Source: JAENVU01 sp031422675 (GTDB lineage: Bacteria; Actinomycetota; Acidimicrobiia; IMCC26256; JAENVU01). Taken from it: 64,000 bases of DNA. Below the pieces are notes generated by a model that saw only the letters and a program-made list of their open reading frames with translations, made no database searches and had not been told where the DNA came from. The stretch is taken from positions 37,588 through 101,587 of the forward strand of contig JANPMG010000169.1 in NCBI GenBank assembly GCA_031422675.1, written 5' to 3'. Shown here piece after piece: positions 9,350-17,012 of this stretch. The first letter of the stretch is position 1, and every line of letters begins with the position of its first letter. The translations under genes and the position numbers were made by a program.

Positions 9350-9585
9350 ACTCACCCGACGCCCCGGACGTCTCAACGAGACCGGCTCGCAGATCCGACG
9401 GCGATCCGGCACCCGCGGATGACGCGCCCCTGGGTGCGTGTTGGATCGGTCTCGGCGCTTGGGATGGATGTCACGCCGAGCGTGACGCAGATCCCATACG
9501 GTCGGGAAAGGGACGTTGCGGAATGCCTGGGTGAGCTGGGGCGAGGCGGAACGGCGCACGACGAGCGTCCGGATTGATGCGTCGG
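9350..9585. other. 236-base intergenic region between convergent genes
   Basis: No plausible gene is seen on either strand. A perfect hairpin, GTCACGC / GCGTGAC with loop CGA, lies at 9470-9486 and could serve as a transcription stop for one or both flanking genes, although no U-tract follows. The rest holds nothing I recognise. Confidence 0.4.
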
Positions 9586-9873
9586 TCAGGTCAGTGAGAT
9601 GGTTTCCGCAATTTGGTGCTGTTCGACCTTCGCGCTGAGCACGGCGGCCTGCTGGTCATCGCTGGGGCCCGAGCCTCGAAACGCTGCCGCAGCCTCCGCC
9701 GAGGTCCATTGCTCGAAGATGTTGATTCGCCCGGGTTCGATGGGGTCGGCCGAGAGATGGAAGTCGAGACAGCCGTCCGCGTCACGTGCGAGCCGAGCGA
9801 CCTCCACACAGCCGGCGAGGTACGCGCCGCGCCCAGCGGGTTCGACCATGAGATGTCCGCTCACGACGATCAT
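9586..9873 (-). CDS. Antibiotic biosynthesis monooxygenase (ABM) domain protein
   Basis: A complete 95-residue single-domain protein with the dimeric alpha/beta-barrel ABM pattern: an N-terminal strand (MIVVSGHLMVEP), a central GCLDFHLSADP strand, then FEQWTSAEAAAAF. Family members include quinone/haem-type small monooxygenases and cofactor-free oxygenases. The substrate is unknown. It is an isolated gene on the minus strand, divergent from vapBC across 110 bases. Confidence 0.8.
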   Translation of the reverse strand: MIVVSGHLMVEPAGRGAYLAGCVEVARLARDADGCLDFHLSADPIEPGRINIFEQWTSAEAAAAFRGSGPSDDQQAAVLSAKVEQHQIAETISLT

Positions 9874-9951
9874 CTTCCGATCGTAGGATCCGCGTCGTTC
9901 CGAGGCGACCGAATCGGCGATCCGACCAGCCCGGACCGCTGATGCGGTTCA

Positions 9952-9978
9952 CATCTTGATGCAAGGCGCATTATGATG
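9952..9978. promoter_or_regulatory. Imperfect palindrome just upstream of vapB (candidate VapBC operator)
   Basis: Two 11-base arms (CATCTTGATGC and GCATTATGATG) flank a 5-base spacer, and 9 of 11 positions pair. The site ends 5 bases before the vapB ATG and is AT-richer than its surroundings. VapB antitoxins with an N-terminal ribbon-helix-helix normally bind such palindromes to autorepress the operon. The assignment is by position and symmetry only. Confidence 0.5.
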
Positions 9979-9983
9979 CTGAG

Positions 9984-10211
9984 ATGCGAACCACCATCGA
10001 TCTCCCGGATGACCTCCACCGCATCGCAAAAGCACTCGCACACGATCGTCGTCAGACGCTGAGTGAGGCGGTCGCGGAGATCATGCGCCGGGGAATCGGA
10101 CCGCGACACCCGTTGACCTTCTCCCAGGATCCCGGTACCGGGCTTCCCCTCGTGCGGGGCGGGCCGTTGGTGACTTCGGAAGACGTACGGTCCCTCGAGG
10201 ACGATGAGTGA
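9984..10211 (+). CDS. vapB: VapB-type antitoxin (ribbon-helix-helix)
   Basis: A 75-residue protein. The first 40 residues (MRTTIDLPDDLHRIAKALAH...) match the ribbon-helix-helix pattern of a beta strand followed by two helices. The acidic C-terminal tail (TSEDVRSLEDDE) is the sort that wraps and inhibits a PIN toxin. The stop overlaps the start of the toxin gene as GTGA, the usual coupled antitoxin-toxin order. It is expected to neutralise VapC and to repress the operon through the palindrome upstream. Confidence 0.82.
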   Translation: MRTTIDLPDDLHRIAKALAHDRRQTLSEAVAEIMRRGIGPRHPLTFSQDPGTGLPLVRGGPLVTSEDVRSLEDDE

Positions 10212-10606
10212 CCGCGACGCTGCTCGACGCGAACGTCTTGATCGCCGCAATCTACGAACAGCACGATCACCACGCCCAGGCAAGCGAGTGGTTTGAACAA
10301 CACGCAAGCGAGTTCTCCACGAACGCGATCACCCAGGGGGCGTTCGTCCGCTTCCTGCTTCGCTTGGGCGCGCACTCCGACGACGCCATCCAACAACTCG
10401 ATCTGATCACCACTCACGCCCGGCACGAGTTCTGGCCCGCTGACTTTGCGTTCGCCGGGCCGATGCTTCAGGGCGTCATCGGCCACCGTCAGGTGACCGA
10501 CGCGTACTTGGCCGAGATGGCGCGCGTGCGAGACGCCAAGCTCGCCACCTTCGACCTTGGTCTTGCCGCGGCCCACCCCGACGTCGCCGAACTCATCCCC
10601 ACCTAG
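10208..10606 (+). CDS. vapC: VapC-type PIN-domain toxin (ribonuclease)
   Basis: A 132-residue PIN-domain protein. Conserved acidic residues are visible in LLDANVLIA (Asp near residue 7), VTDAYLAEMA (Asp near 100) and LATFDLGLA (Asp near 117). These fit the Mg-dependent RNase active site. The second conserved acidic position, often Glu in a TxxEF segment, reads TQGAFVRF here, as in some VapC subfamilies. Translation from GTG 10208 is coupled to vapB. The likely target is tRNA or mRNA, unspecified. It sits just before bioA, with a 10-base gap, and may be co-transcribed with it. Confidence 0.82.
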   Translation: MTATLLDANVLIAAIYEQHDHHAQASEWFEQHASEFSTNAITQGAFVRFLLRLGAHSDDAIQQLDLITTHARHEFWPADFAFAGPMLQGVIGHRQVTDAYLAEMARVRDAKLATFDLGLAAAHPDVAELIPT

Positions 10607-10616
10607 CATCGCCCGC

Positions 10617-11912
10617 GTGACCGGCAACGAGGAGTGGGCGCAACGCGACGCGGCCGTCGTGTGGCACGGGTTCACCCAGATGGACTCGTACACCGAGAAC
10701 TCGCCCATCGTCGTCGACCGCACCGACGGCCGGTACGTCATCGACACGGAAGGTCGCCGCTACTTCGACGCCATCTCGTCGCTGTGGGTCACCACGCTCG
10801 GTCATCGCGTTCCCGAACTCGACGACGCGCTCATCGCGCAACTCCAACGCGGCGCGCACACCACGATGTTGGGGAACGGCAACACCATCGTCGTCGAACT
10901 CTCGGAGGCGTTGGCGAAGGTGGTGCCCGTCGACGATCCGCATTTCCTCTACGCGTCCGATGGTGCCAGTGCGGTCGAACAGGCGCTGAAGATCGCCTTC
11001 CAGTACTGGGTGAACCGAGAGGTCGCGGGCAAGACCACGTTCCTCGGCTTCGGTGGCGCGTATCACGGCGACACCATCGGCGCGCTTTCGCTCGGCGGCG
11101 GCGGCTTCGGCACGAGCATCTTTGATCCGCTCCGGTTCCCGGTACTCCGGGCGCCGGATTTCGCCGACCCGGGATGCTTCGACGTGGCCTGTGACCTGAT
11201 CACGCGCCACCATGGCGAACTCGCGGCCGTCATCATCGAGCCGCTCGTCCAGGGTGCGTCCGGGATGCAGATGTGCGCGCCGGAGGACCTGACTCGCCTC
11301 GCGACCGCGTGCCGAGACCACGACGTCCTGTTGATCTGCGACGAGATCGCCACCGGCTTCGGCCGCACCGGCACTCTCTTCGCCTGCGAACTCGCAGATG
11401 TTCGGCCGGATCTCCTGTGCCTCGGAAAGGGCATGACCGCCGGGTACCTCCCGATGTCGGCGACGGCTGCCAGCGGCGAAGTCTTCGCGGCGTTCCTCGG
11501 TCCCGATCTGTCCGAGAAGACGCTGTACCACGGCCACTCGTACAGCGGGAACGCGCTCGCGGCGGCCGTCGCCCTCCGCCACCTCGAACTCATAGAAGCG
11601 TGGGACGTGCTCGAGAACGTTCGAGCGCGATCGGCCGAGTTGGAACAGCTGTTGGACGATCGGATCGCGCCACTGACCCAGGTGCGAGAAACTCGCGTGC
11701 GTGGCTTGATGAGCGGCATCGATCTCGCCCCACCGGTCGCCGGTCTGCGGTGGGGCCGCCGCGCGAGCGCCGGCGCAGTCGAGCGCGGCGTGCTCATCCG
11801 CCCGATCGGCGACACCGTGATCCTCATGCCGCCGTTGACGGTGACGTCCGAGGAACTCCACTCCACGGTCCGGGCCCTGCACGACTCGATCGCGGACCTC
11901 GACGCCCCGTGA
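10617..11912 (+). CDS. bioA: Adenosylmethionine-8-amino-7-oxononanoate aminotransferase
   Basis: A 431-residue class III PLP aminotransferase that makes 7,8-diaminopelargonic acid in biotin synthesis, using SAM as amino donor. BioA-specific context is seen at the N-terminus (VWHGFTQMDSYTENSPIVV, with the substrate-gate residues), DGASAVEQALKIA, YHGDTIGALS, cofactor Asp in LLICDEIATGFGRTG, and Lys in CLGKGMTAGYLPMSA. GTG 10617 starts the conserved region, ten bases after vapC. It is followed by bioF and bioD. bioB is not in the window. Confidence 0.92.
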   Translation: MTGNEEWAQRDAAVVWHGFTQMDSYTENSPIVVDRTDGRYVIDTEGRRYFDAISSLWVTTLGHRVPELDDALIAQLQRGAHTTMLGNGNTIVVELSEALAKVVPVDDPHFLYASDGASAVEQALKIAFQYWVNREVAGKTTFLGFGGAYHGDTIGALSLGGGGFGTSIFDPLRFPVLRAPDFADPGCFDVACDLITRHHGELAAVIIEPLVQGASGMQMCAPEDLTRLATACRDHDVLLICDEIATGFGRTGTLFACELADVRPDLLCLGKGMTAGYLPMSATAASGEVFAAFLGPDLSEKTLYHGHSYSGNALAAAVALRHLELIEAWDVLENVRARSAELEQLLDDRIAPLTQVRETRVRGLMSGIDLAPPVAGLRWGRRASAGAVERGVLIRPIGDTVILMPPLTVTSEELHSTVRALHDSIADLDAP

Positions 11913-11950
11913 TCGTAGACCCCTCGCCTCCCATCTCGGACTTTCCTCAT

Positions 11951-12011
11951 ACCTCGGACTTTCGTGCACTTTGGGGACCCGGGGGTCCCCAAAGTGCACG
12001 AAGATCGAGGT
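11951..12011. repeat. Long perfect-core palindrome between bioA and bioF (copy 1 of 2)
   Basis: The core is a near-perfect inverted repeat. TTCGTGCACTTTGGGGACCC on the left pairs with the reverse complement at 11982-12003, around a centre near 11981, and outer arms ACCTCG/CGAGGT extend it to 61 bases. A second copy with the same arms lies at 53983-54032 upstream of clpB. The transcript would form a very stable hairpin. It could be an intergenic REP-like element or a terminator-like structure; no U-tract follows. Confidence 0.75.
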
Positions 12012-12026
12012 GGTGGCCGGTACGGC

Positions 12027-12062
12027 GGTCAGTACCGCGGTCAGTACCGCGGTCAGCACTGC
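12027..12062 (+). repeat. 12-bp tandem repeat at the bioF start
   Basis: Two exact and one degenerate unit of GGTCAGTACCGC run from 12027 to 12062; the 12 bases before (12015-12026) look like a further decayed unit. The period is a multiple of three. If the bioF frame began upstream it would therefore encode repeated Thr-Ala-Val-Ser. It lies between the palindrome and the preferred bioF start, and may vary in copy number by slippage. Confidence 0.7.
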
Positions 12063-12078
12063 GGCGACGGGAAGCCGC

Positions 12079-13203
12079 GTGAAACCGGGGTGGGGCGATT
12101 GGGCCGACGCGGAGACGCGGCGGATCCACCGGGCCGGGCAGTGGCGCGCGCCGCGGGACTTCGACGGCGTCGGACCCGTCGGCGTGCTCACCGACACCGG
12201 CCGCGCCGTCGTGCACTTCGCATCGAATGACTACCTCGGCCTCTCGCAACATCCTGGCGTCGTCACCGCCGCGCGCGATGCGATCGATCGGTGGGGAACC
12301 GGCGCCGGCGCGGCGCGCCTGATCGTCGGCAGCCGCCCCGTTCACAACGCCCTCGAACTCGAACTCGCCGAGTGGAAGCACACCGAGGCCGCGGTGTTGT
12401 TTCCCACCGGCTTCGCCGCGAACCTCGGCGTGATCAGCACATTCGGTAGCGCCGACACGCTCATCTGCTCCGACGAGCTCAACCATGCCTCGATCATCGA
12501 CGGCACCCGCCTCGCCGCGGCCGAGGTCGCGGTGTTCCCGCATGCTGACCTGTCGGCCCTGGACCGGATCATCCGAGCGCGCGCGGGCGGTCGGCGCGTC
12601 ATCGTGGTGACCGACACCGTCTTTTCGATGGACGGTGACGTCGCCGACCTCGACGCGCTGCTCGCGCTCGGCGCCGACCACGATGCGCTGCTCATCCTCG
12701 ACGAAGCGCACGCAGTCCTCGAAGCCGACCGGGGCCTGGGCTCCGATGCGGCCGTGCTGCGGGTGGGCACGCTGTCGAAGACCCTCGGCGCGCTCGGTGG
12801 TTTCGTCGCCGGCCCACGTTCACTCACGGACCTGATCGTGAACCGCGCCCGCTCGTACATCTTCACCACGGCATCCACGCCCGCGGATACGGCCGCCGCG
12901 CTCGCCGCGCTGGCCGTCGTGCGCTCGCCCGAAGGCGACGGTCTTCGCGCGCGACTGCGCGCCAACGTGGATCAGCTCCGCGCGCGTCACCCGTCGCCGA
13001 TCATCCCGGTCATGTGCGGAAGCGAAGACCGAGCCGTCGCCGCCGCCGCCGCACTCCTGGAACGCGGTCTGCTCGTGCCCGCCATCCGTCCGCCCACCGT
13101 TGCGCCCGGTACCTCGCGCTTGCGCGTCGCCATCTCGGCCGCGCACACCCTGGATCAGGTACGGGAACTCCGCACCGCACTCGACGAGCTGGAGCTCTCG
13201 TGA
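12079..13203 (+). CDS. bioF: 8-amino-7-oxononanoate synthase
   Basis: A 374-residue alpha-oxoamine synthase (PLP, fold type I) that condenses pimeloyl-ACP/CoA with L-alanine. Motifs: FASNDYLGLSQHP, GTGAGAARLIVGS, the cofactor Asp in LLILDEAHAV, and the Schiff-base Lys in GTLSKTLGALGGF. The start is uncertain. I prefer GTG 12079, with GGGA upstream, because it begins near the usual BioF N-terminus. The frame is open to 11971 and passes through the palindrome and tandem repeat, so upstream GTG codons at 12010 or 12013 are possible. The stop overlaps bioD as GTGA. Confidence 0.9.
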   Translation: MKPGWGDWADAETRRIHRAGQWRAPRDFDGVGPVGVLTDTGRAVVHFASNDYLGLSQHPGVVTAARDAIDRWGTGAGAARLIVGSRPVHNALELELAEWKHTEAAVLFPTGFAANLGVISTFGSADTLICSDELNHASIIDGTRLAAAEVAVFPHADLSALDRIIRARAGGRRVIVVTDTVFSMDGDVADLDALLALGADHDALLILDEAHAVLEADRGLGSDAAVLRVGTLSKTLGALGGFVAGPRSLTDLIVNRARSYIFTTASTPADTAAALAALAVVRSPEGDGLRARLRANVDQLRARHPSPIIPVMCGSEDRAVAAAAALLERGLLVPAIRPPTVAPGTSRLRVAISAAHTLDQVRELRTALDELELS

Positions 13204-13832
13204 CCACGATCTTCATCACCGGGACCGGAACCGAGATCGGCAAGACCTGGGTGGCCGTCGAACTCGTCGCCGAACTCCGCCGACGCGGTCACCCCGTGAG
13301 CGCGCGCAAACCCGCGCAGTCGTTCGGCTCGGACGAACGCGGCACCACCGATGCCGAACTCCTGGCCGCTGCCACCGGCGAAACTCCCACCGCCGTCTGC
13401 CCACCTCACCGGTGGTACGAGACCCCGATGGCGCCACCGATGGCCGCGACGGCGCTCGAACAACCGGCGTTCACGATCGCCGACCTCGCGGCCGAGACCA
13501 TCGTCAGCACCGCGGGCATCACGTTCGTCGAAGGGGCCGGTGGTCCCCGGTCACCGATCGCCGCCGACGGCGACAACGTCGATCTGGCCCGGGTGATTGG
13601 GGTCGATCTCATCGTCCTCGTCGCCGACGCCGGACTCGGAACGATCAACGCCGTCGAACTCAGTACCCACGCGTTCCACGACTCCGAGACACTGGTGTTT
13701 CTCAACTGGTTCAACCCGCACCAGGACCTCCATCGCCGTAACCTCGAATGGCTCGCCGGCGCCGGACACCGAATCGCGACGGCGGTCGAGGCGTTGGCCG
13801 ACGCAATCGAGCAACGAGTTTCGCAGTTCTGA
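13200..13832 (+). CDS. bioD: Dethiobiotin synthetase
   Basis: A 210-residue P-loop enzyme that carboxylates 7,8-diaminopelargonate to dethiobiotin with ATP. It has the BioD Walker A (GTGTEIGKTWVAVEL, residues about 7-21), a KPAQSF substrate segment and the FVEGAGGPRSP motif. It starts at GTG 13200, overlapping the bioF stop as GTGA. It is the last gene of the bio cluster. Confidence 0.9.
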   Translation: MTTIFITGTGTEIGKTWVAVELVAELRRRGHPVSARKPAQSFGSDERGTTDAELLAAATGETPTAVCPPHRWYETPMAPPMAATALEQPAFTIADLAAETIVSTAGITFVEGAGGPRSPIAADGDNVDLARVIGVDLIVLVADAGLGTINAVELSTHAFHDSETLVFLNWFNPHQDLHRRNLEWLAGAGHRIATAVEALADAIEQRVSQF

Positions 13833-13888
13833 GCACCTTCATCCGCTGATTCCATCGGTCACGGTGCTCTGGACAAGGGAATCCCTTG
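13831..13888. promoter_or_regulatory. bioD terminator-like repeat and AsnC-type operator candidate
   Basis: Two symmetric elements lie between bioD and the Lrp/AsnC gene. The first has arms GAGCACC (13831-13837) and GGTGCTC (13863-13869), separated by 25 bases, and may be a weak terminator. The second is the perfect 15-base palindrome CAAGGGAATCCCTTG at 13874-13888, 33 bases before the regulator ATG, a natural place for autoregulation. A half-site CAAGGGA recurs at 17001, just before the permease start. Confidence 0.45.
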
Positions 13889-13921
13889 ATCGACCCCCGG
13901 CCACCCGCCAAACTGTCGGGT

Positions 13922-14407
13922 ATGGGCCGATCATCGAAACCCGCCGCCGCCCGGCCCATCGTGTCCGTTGACGACGTCGACAAGGCCCTGATCGAAGCGT
14001 TGCAACAGGACGGCCGCCGTCCGTACACCAAGCTCGCGCTGGAAGTGGGCCTCAGCGAGGCCGCCGTCCGCCAACGCGTGCAGCGACTCGTCGAGTCCGG
14101 CGTGGTGCAGATCGTGGCGGTCACGGACCCGATGACCCTCGGCTTCCACCGCATGGCCATGATCGGGTTGAAGGTCGAAGGCGATCTCCGCTCGGTGGCG
14201 AACGACATCACCGCCATCCCAGAAGTGAGTTACGTGGTCGTGGTGGGGGGCTCGTTCGATCTGATGATGGAGGTCGTCTGCGAAGACGACGACCATCTCC
14301 TCGAACTCCTCAACGACCGAGTCCGATCGATCGCCGGTGTGCGCAGCACGGAAACGTTCACGTACCTGAAACTGTTCAAACAGACCTACGCGTGGGGAAC
14401 GCGCTAA
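13922..14407 (+). CDS. Lrp/AsnC family transcriptional regulator
   Basis: A 161-residue feast/famine regulator. The N-terminal helix-turn-helix spans about residues 20-70 (DVDKALIEALQQDGRR, then TKLALEVGLSEAAVRQRV), followed by a C-terminal RAM ligand/oligomerisation domain (VVVVGGSFDLMMEVVCEDD). ATG 13922 is preferred; a TTG at 13886 lies inside the palindrome. It heads a run with an aminotransferase, alanine dehydrogenase and a permease, all on the same strand. The likely job is to control amine or amino-acid use in response to an amino acid. The inducer is unknown. Confidence 0.88.
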   Translation: MGRSSKPAAARPIVSVDDVDKALIEALQQDGRRPYTKLALEVGLSEAAVRQRVQRLVESGVVQIVAVTDPMTLGFHRMAMIGLKVEGDLRSVANDITAIPEVSYVVVVGGSFDLMMEVVCEDDDHLLELLNDRVRSIAGVRSTETFTYLKLFKQTYAWGTR

Positions 14408-14424
14408 CCAGAGGACCGCCGGTC

Positions 14425-15855
14425 ATGACCACGAAATACGACATCGACGACCTGAACGAGAAAGCCCGTCGCCATCTCTGGATGCACTTCACTCGACTCG
14501 GCGCCTACGCGACGCACGAGATCCCGATCATGGTGCGGGGCGAAGGTTGCTACCTCTGGGACGCGCACGATCGCCGCTACCTCGACGGTCTGAGCGGGCT
14601 CTTCACGGTCCAGCTCGGGCACGGCCGGCACGATCTCGCCCAGACCGCCGCCCGCCAGGCCGAGACACTCGAGTATTTCCCGATCTGGAGTTACGGTCAC
14701 CCGCCGGCCATCGAGCTCGCCGCTGCGCTCGCGTCACTCGCGCCCGGAGATCTCAACCGCGTGTTCTTCACCACCAGTGGTTCCGAGGCGGTGGAGTCGG
14801 CGTGGAAGTTGGCCCGCCAGTACTTCCGCGCCAAGGGCGAGGGCCAGCGGTACAAGGTCATCGCGCGCGAGACCGCGTACCACGGCACCACGCTCGGCGC
14901 CCTGGCCATCACCGGCATTCCGTCGGTCCGGACCCCGTTCGAGCCCCTCACCCCCGGCGCGAGCCACGTGCCGAGCACCAATCGATACCGCCACCCCCTC
15001 GGCAAGGACGACGCCGCGTTCTGTGACTGGCTCATCCAGGGCATCGAGGACCGAATCCTGTGGGAAGGTCCCGAGACGGTGGCGGCCGTGTTCCTGGAAC
15101 CGGTGCAGAACGCGGGCGGCTGCTTCGTACCACCCGAGGGGTACTTCCCGCGGGTGCGCGAACTCTGCGACAAGTACGGGGTCCTGATGGTTTCCGACGA
15201 GGTCATCTGTGCGTTCGGTCGGCTGGGGACCTGGTTCGGCGCGCAGCGCTACGACTACCTCCCGGACATGATCACGTGTGCGAAAGGACTCACGAGCGGA
15301 TATTCGCCGCTCGGTGCCGTGATCTGTCGCGACCATCTCGCCGAGCCGTTCCTCGAGGGCGCGTCGAGTTTCCTGCACGGCATCACGTTCGGCGGTCATC
15401 CGGTGAGTTGCGCGGTTGCGCTCGAGAACCTCGAGCTGTTCGAACGCGAGGACATTCTCTCCCACGTGCAGGCGAACGAAGCCGGATTCCGTGAACGGAT
15501 CGAAGGCCTCCGCGACATTCCCATCGTCGGTGATGTGCGGGGCGCCGGCTACTTCCTGGCCTTGGAACTCGTTGCGGACCCCGAGACGGAGGCGCAGTTC
15601 ACGAACGCCGAGGCCGAAGAGATTCTCCGCGGCGTCCTGTCGCCGGCGTTGTTCGAGGCCGGACTGATCTGCCGGGCCGACGATCGCGGCGATCCCGTGA
15701 TCCAACTCTCACCACCGCTGGTGGCCGGGGAGCAGCAGTTCGACGAGATCGAGTCGGTGCTGCGCCAGTGCCTCACGGACGCGTCCACGCACCTGCCGCG
15801 CGTTCATCCCATCGACCGCGCGGACCGGCGCGACGGCGGGACGGAGTGGTCGTGA
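14425..15855 (+). CDS. Class III omega-aminotransferase (putrescine/beta-alanine:pyruvate type)
   Basis: A 476-residue PLP aminotransferase. Landmarks are GLSGLFTVQLGHGR, TTSGSEAVESAWKLARQY, ETAYHGTTLGAL, cofactor Asp in LMVSDEVICAFGRLG, and Lys in ITCAKGLTSGYSPLG. The N-terminal LWMHFTRLGAY and overall layout match omega-amine or beta-alanine:pyruvate transaminases. The next gene is alanine dehydrogenase, overlapping by GTGA, so pyruvate is the likely amino acceptor and the alanine formed would be recycled. The start ATG 14425 has AGGA upstream. The exact amine substrate is not decided by sequence. Confidence 0.85.
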   Translation: MTTKYDIDDLNEKARRHLWMHFTRLGAYATHEIPIMVRGEGCYLWDAHDRRYLDGLSGLFTVQLGHGRHDLAQTAARQAETLEYFPIWSYGHPPAIELAAALASLAPGDLNRVFFTTSGSEAVESAWKLARQYFRAKGEGQRYKVIARETAYHGTTLGALAITGIPSVRTPFEPLTPGASHVPSTNRYRHPLGKDDAAFCDWLIQGIEDRILWEGPETVAAVFLEPVQNAGGCFVPPEGYFPRVRELCDKYGVLMVSDEVICAFGRLGTWFGAQRYDYLPDMITCAKGLTSGYSPLGAVICRDHLAEPFLEGASSFLHGITFGGHPVSCAVALENLELFEREDILSHVQANEAGFRERIEGLRDIPIVGDVRGAGYFLALELVADPETEAQFTNAEAEEILRGVLSPALFEAGLICRADDRGDPVIQLSPPLVAGEQQFDEIESVLRQCLTDASTHLPRVHPIDRADRRDGGTEWS

Positions 15856-16976
15856 GTCCGCTCACCGTCGGCGTACCCCGCGAGGTCAAAGACGGTGAAC
15901 ATCGGGTGGCGATCACCCCGGACGGTGTGCACGAACTCGTCGCCCACGGAGTCACGGTGCTCATCGAACACGACGCCGGCGTCGATTCGGCGATCACCGA
16001 CGACGAGTACCACGCCGCCGGGGCGGGGATCGTCGCGAACGCGGCCGACGTCTGGGGCCGCTCGGGCATGGTGCTGAAGGTCAAGGAACCGAAGGAATCC
16101 GAGTTCGAGTTCCTCCGGCCCGACCTCGTGCTCTTCACCTACCTGCACCTGGCGGCGTACCCCCAGGTTGCCGAGGCATTGCTCGCCCACCGGACCACGG
16201 GAATCGCGTACGAGACGGTGCAGGTGAACGGCGCCCTCCCACTCCTCGCGCCGATGAGCGAGGTGGCGGGTCGCATGGCCACGCAGGTCGGTGCGCGGTT
16301 CCTCGAACGGGAACTCGGTGGACGAGGGGTGCTGCTCGGTGGCGTCCCCGGCGTTCGGCCCGGACGCGTCGTGGTGCTCGGCGCCGGCAACGTGGGCTGG
16401 AACTCGGCGTGGATCGCGCAGGGTATGGAGGCCGAGGTTCTGCTCCTCGACAAGAACCTCGATCGGCTGCGGTGGGTGGACCAGATCCATCAGGGCCGGA
16501 TTGTCACGCTGGCGAGCAACCGCGGCACGGTGGCGCGCGCAGTGGCCGACGCCGACCTCGTCATCGGTGCGGTCCTCGTCCCGGCGGGCCGCGCGCCCGT
16601 CGTCGTCACCGACGCCATGGTGCGCACGATGAAGCCGGGCGCGGTGATCGTCGACGTGGCCGTGGACCAGGGCGGCTGCATCGAGACCACGCACGAGACG
16701 ACCCACGCGGATCCGGTGTACGAGATGCACGGGGTGATCCACTACGCCGTCGGCAACATGCCGGGCGCGGTGCCGTTCACGTCCACGTACGGCCTCACCA
16801 ACGCGACCCTGCCCTACGTGTTGCAACTCGCCGTCCACGGCGTTGCGCACGCGACCGCCTCCGATGCCGCGCTCGCGCTCGGTGTGAACACCGTGGCGGG
16901 GAACGTGACCCATCCGATCGTGGCCGAGGCACTGGGGACCGCGGCGACGGACCTCGGCGAGGCGCTCGCCGCGTAG
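15852..16976 (+). CDS. ald: Alanine dehydrogenase
   Basis: A 374-residue NAD-dependent L-alanine dehydrogenase (alanine to pyruvate plus ammonia). It has the N-terminal VGVPREVKDGEHRVAITP, a KVKEP segment, the Rossmann motif VLGAGNVGWNSAWIA, and the HYAVGNMPGAVPFTST segment found in bacterial Ald. The start GTG 15852 overlaps the stop of the aminotransferase, so the two proteins are made together. This fits removal of alanine formed by transamination onto pyruvate and release of ammonia as nitrogen source. Confidence 0.92.
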   Translation: MSPLTVGVPREVKDGEHRVAITPDGVHELVAHGVTVLIEHDAGVDSAITDDEYHAAGAGIVANAADVWGRSGMVLKVKEPKESEFEFLRPDLVLFTYLHLAAYPQVAEALLAHRTTGIAYETVQVNGALPLLAPMSEVAGRMATQVGARFLERELGGRGVLLGGVPGVRPGRVVVLGAGNVGWNSAWIAQGMEAEVLLLDKNLDRLRWVDQIHQGRIVTLASNRGTVARAVADADLVIGAVLVPAGRAPVVVTDAMVRTMKPGAVIVDVAVDQGGCIETTHETTHADPVYEMHGVIHYAVGNMPGAVPFTSTYGLTNATLPYVLQLAVHGVAHATASDAALALGVNTVAGNVTHPIVAEALGTAATDLGEALAA

Positions 16977-17012
16977 CCGACCCGCCATCTCGTCACGAAT
17001 CAAGGGAAAAAC

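Noticed and set aside
9152..9559. A 135-codon minus-strand frame after the aminotransferase
   Set aside because: Its first half overlaps the aminotransferase antisense and the remainder has no domain or ribosome site. I describe the region as intergenic.
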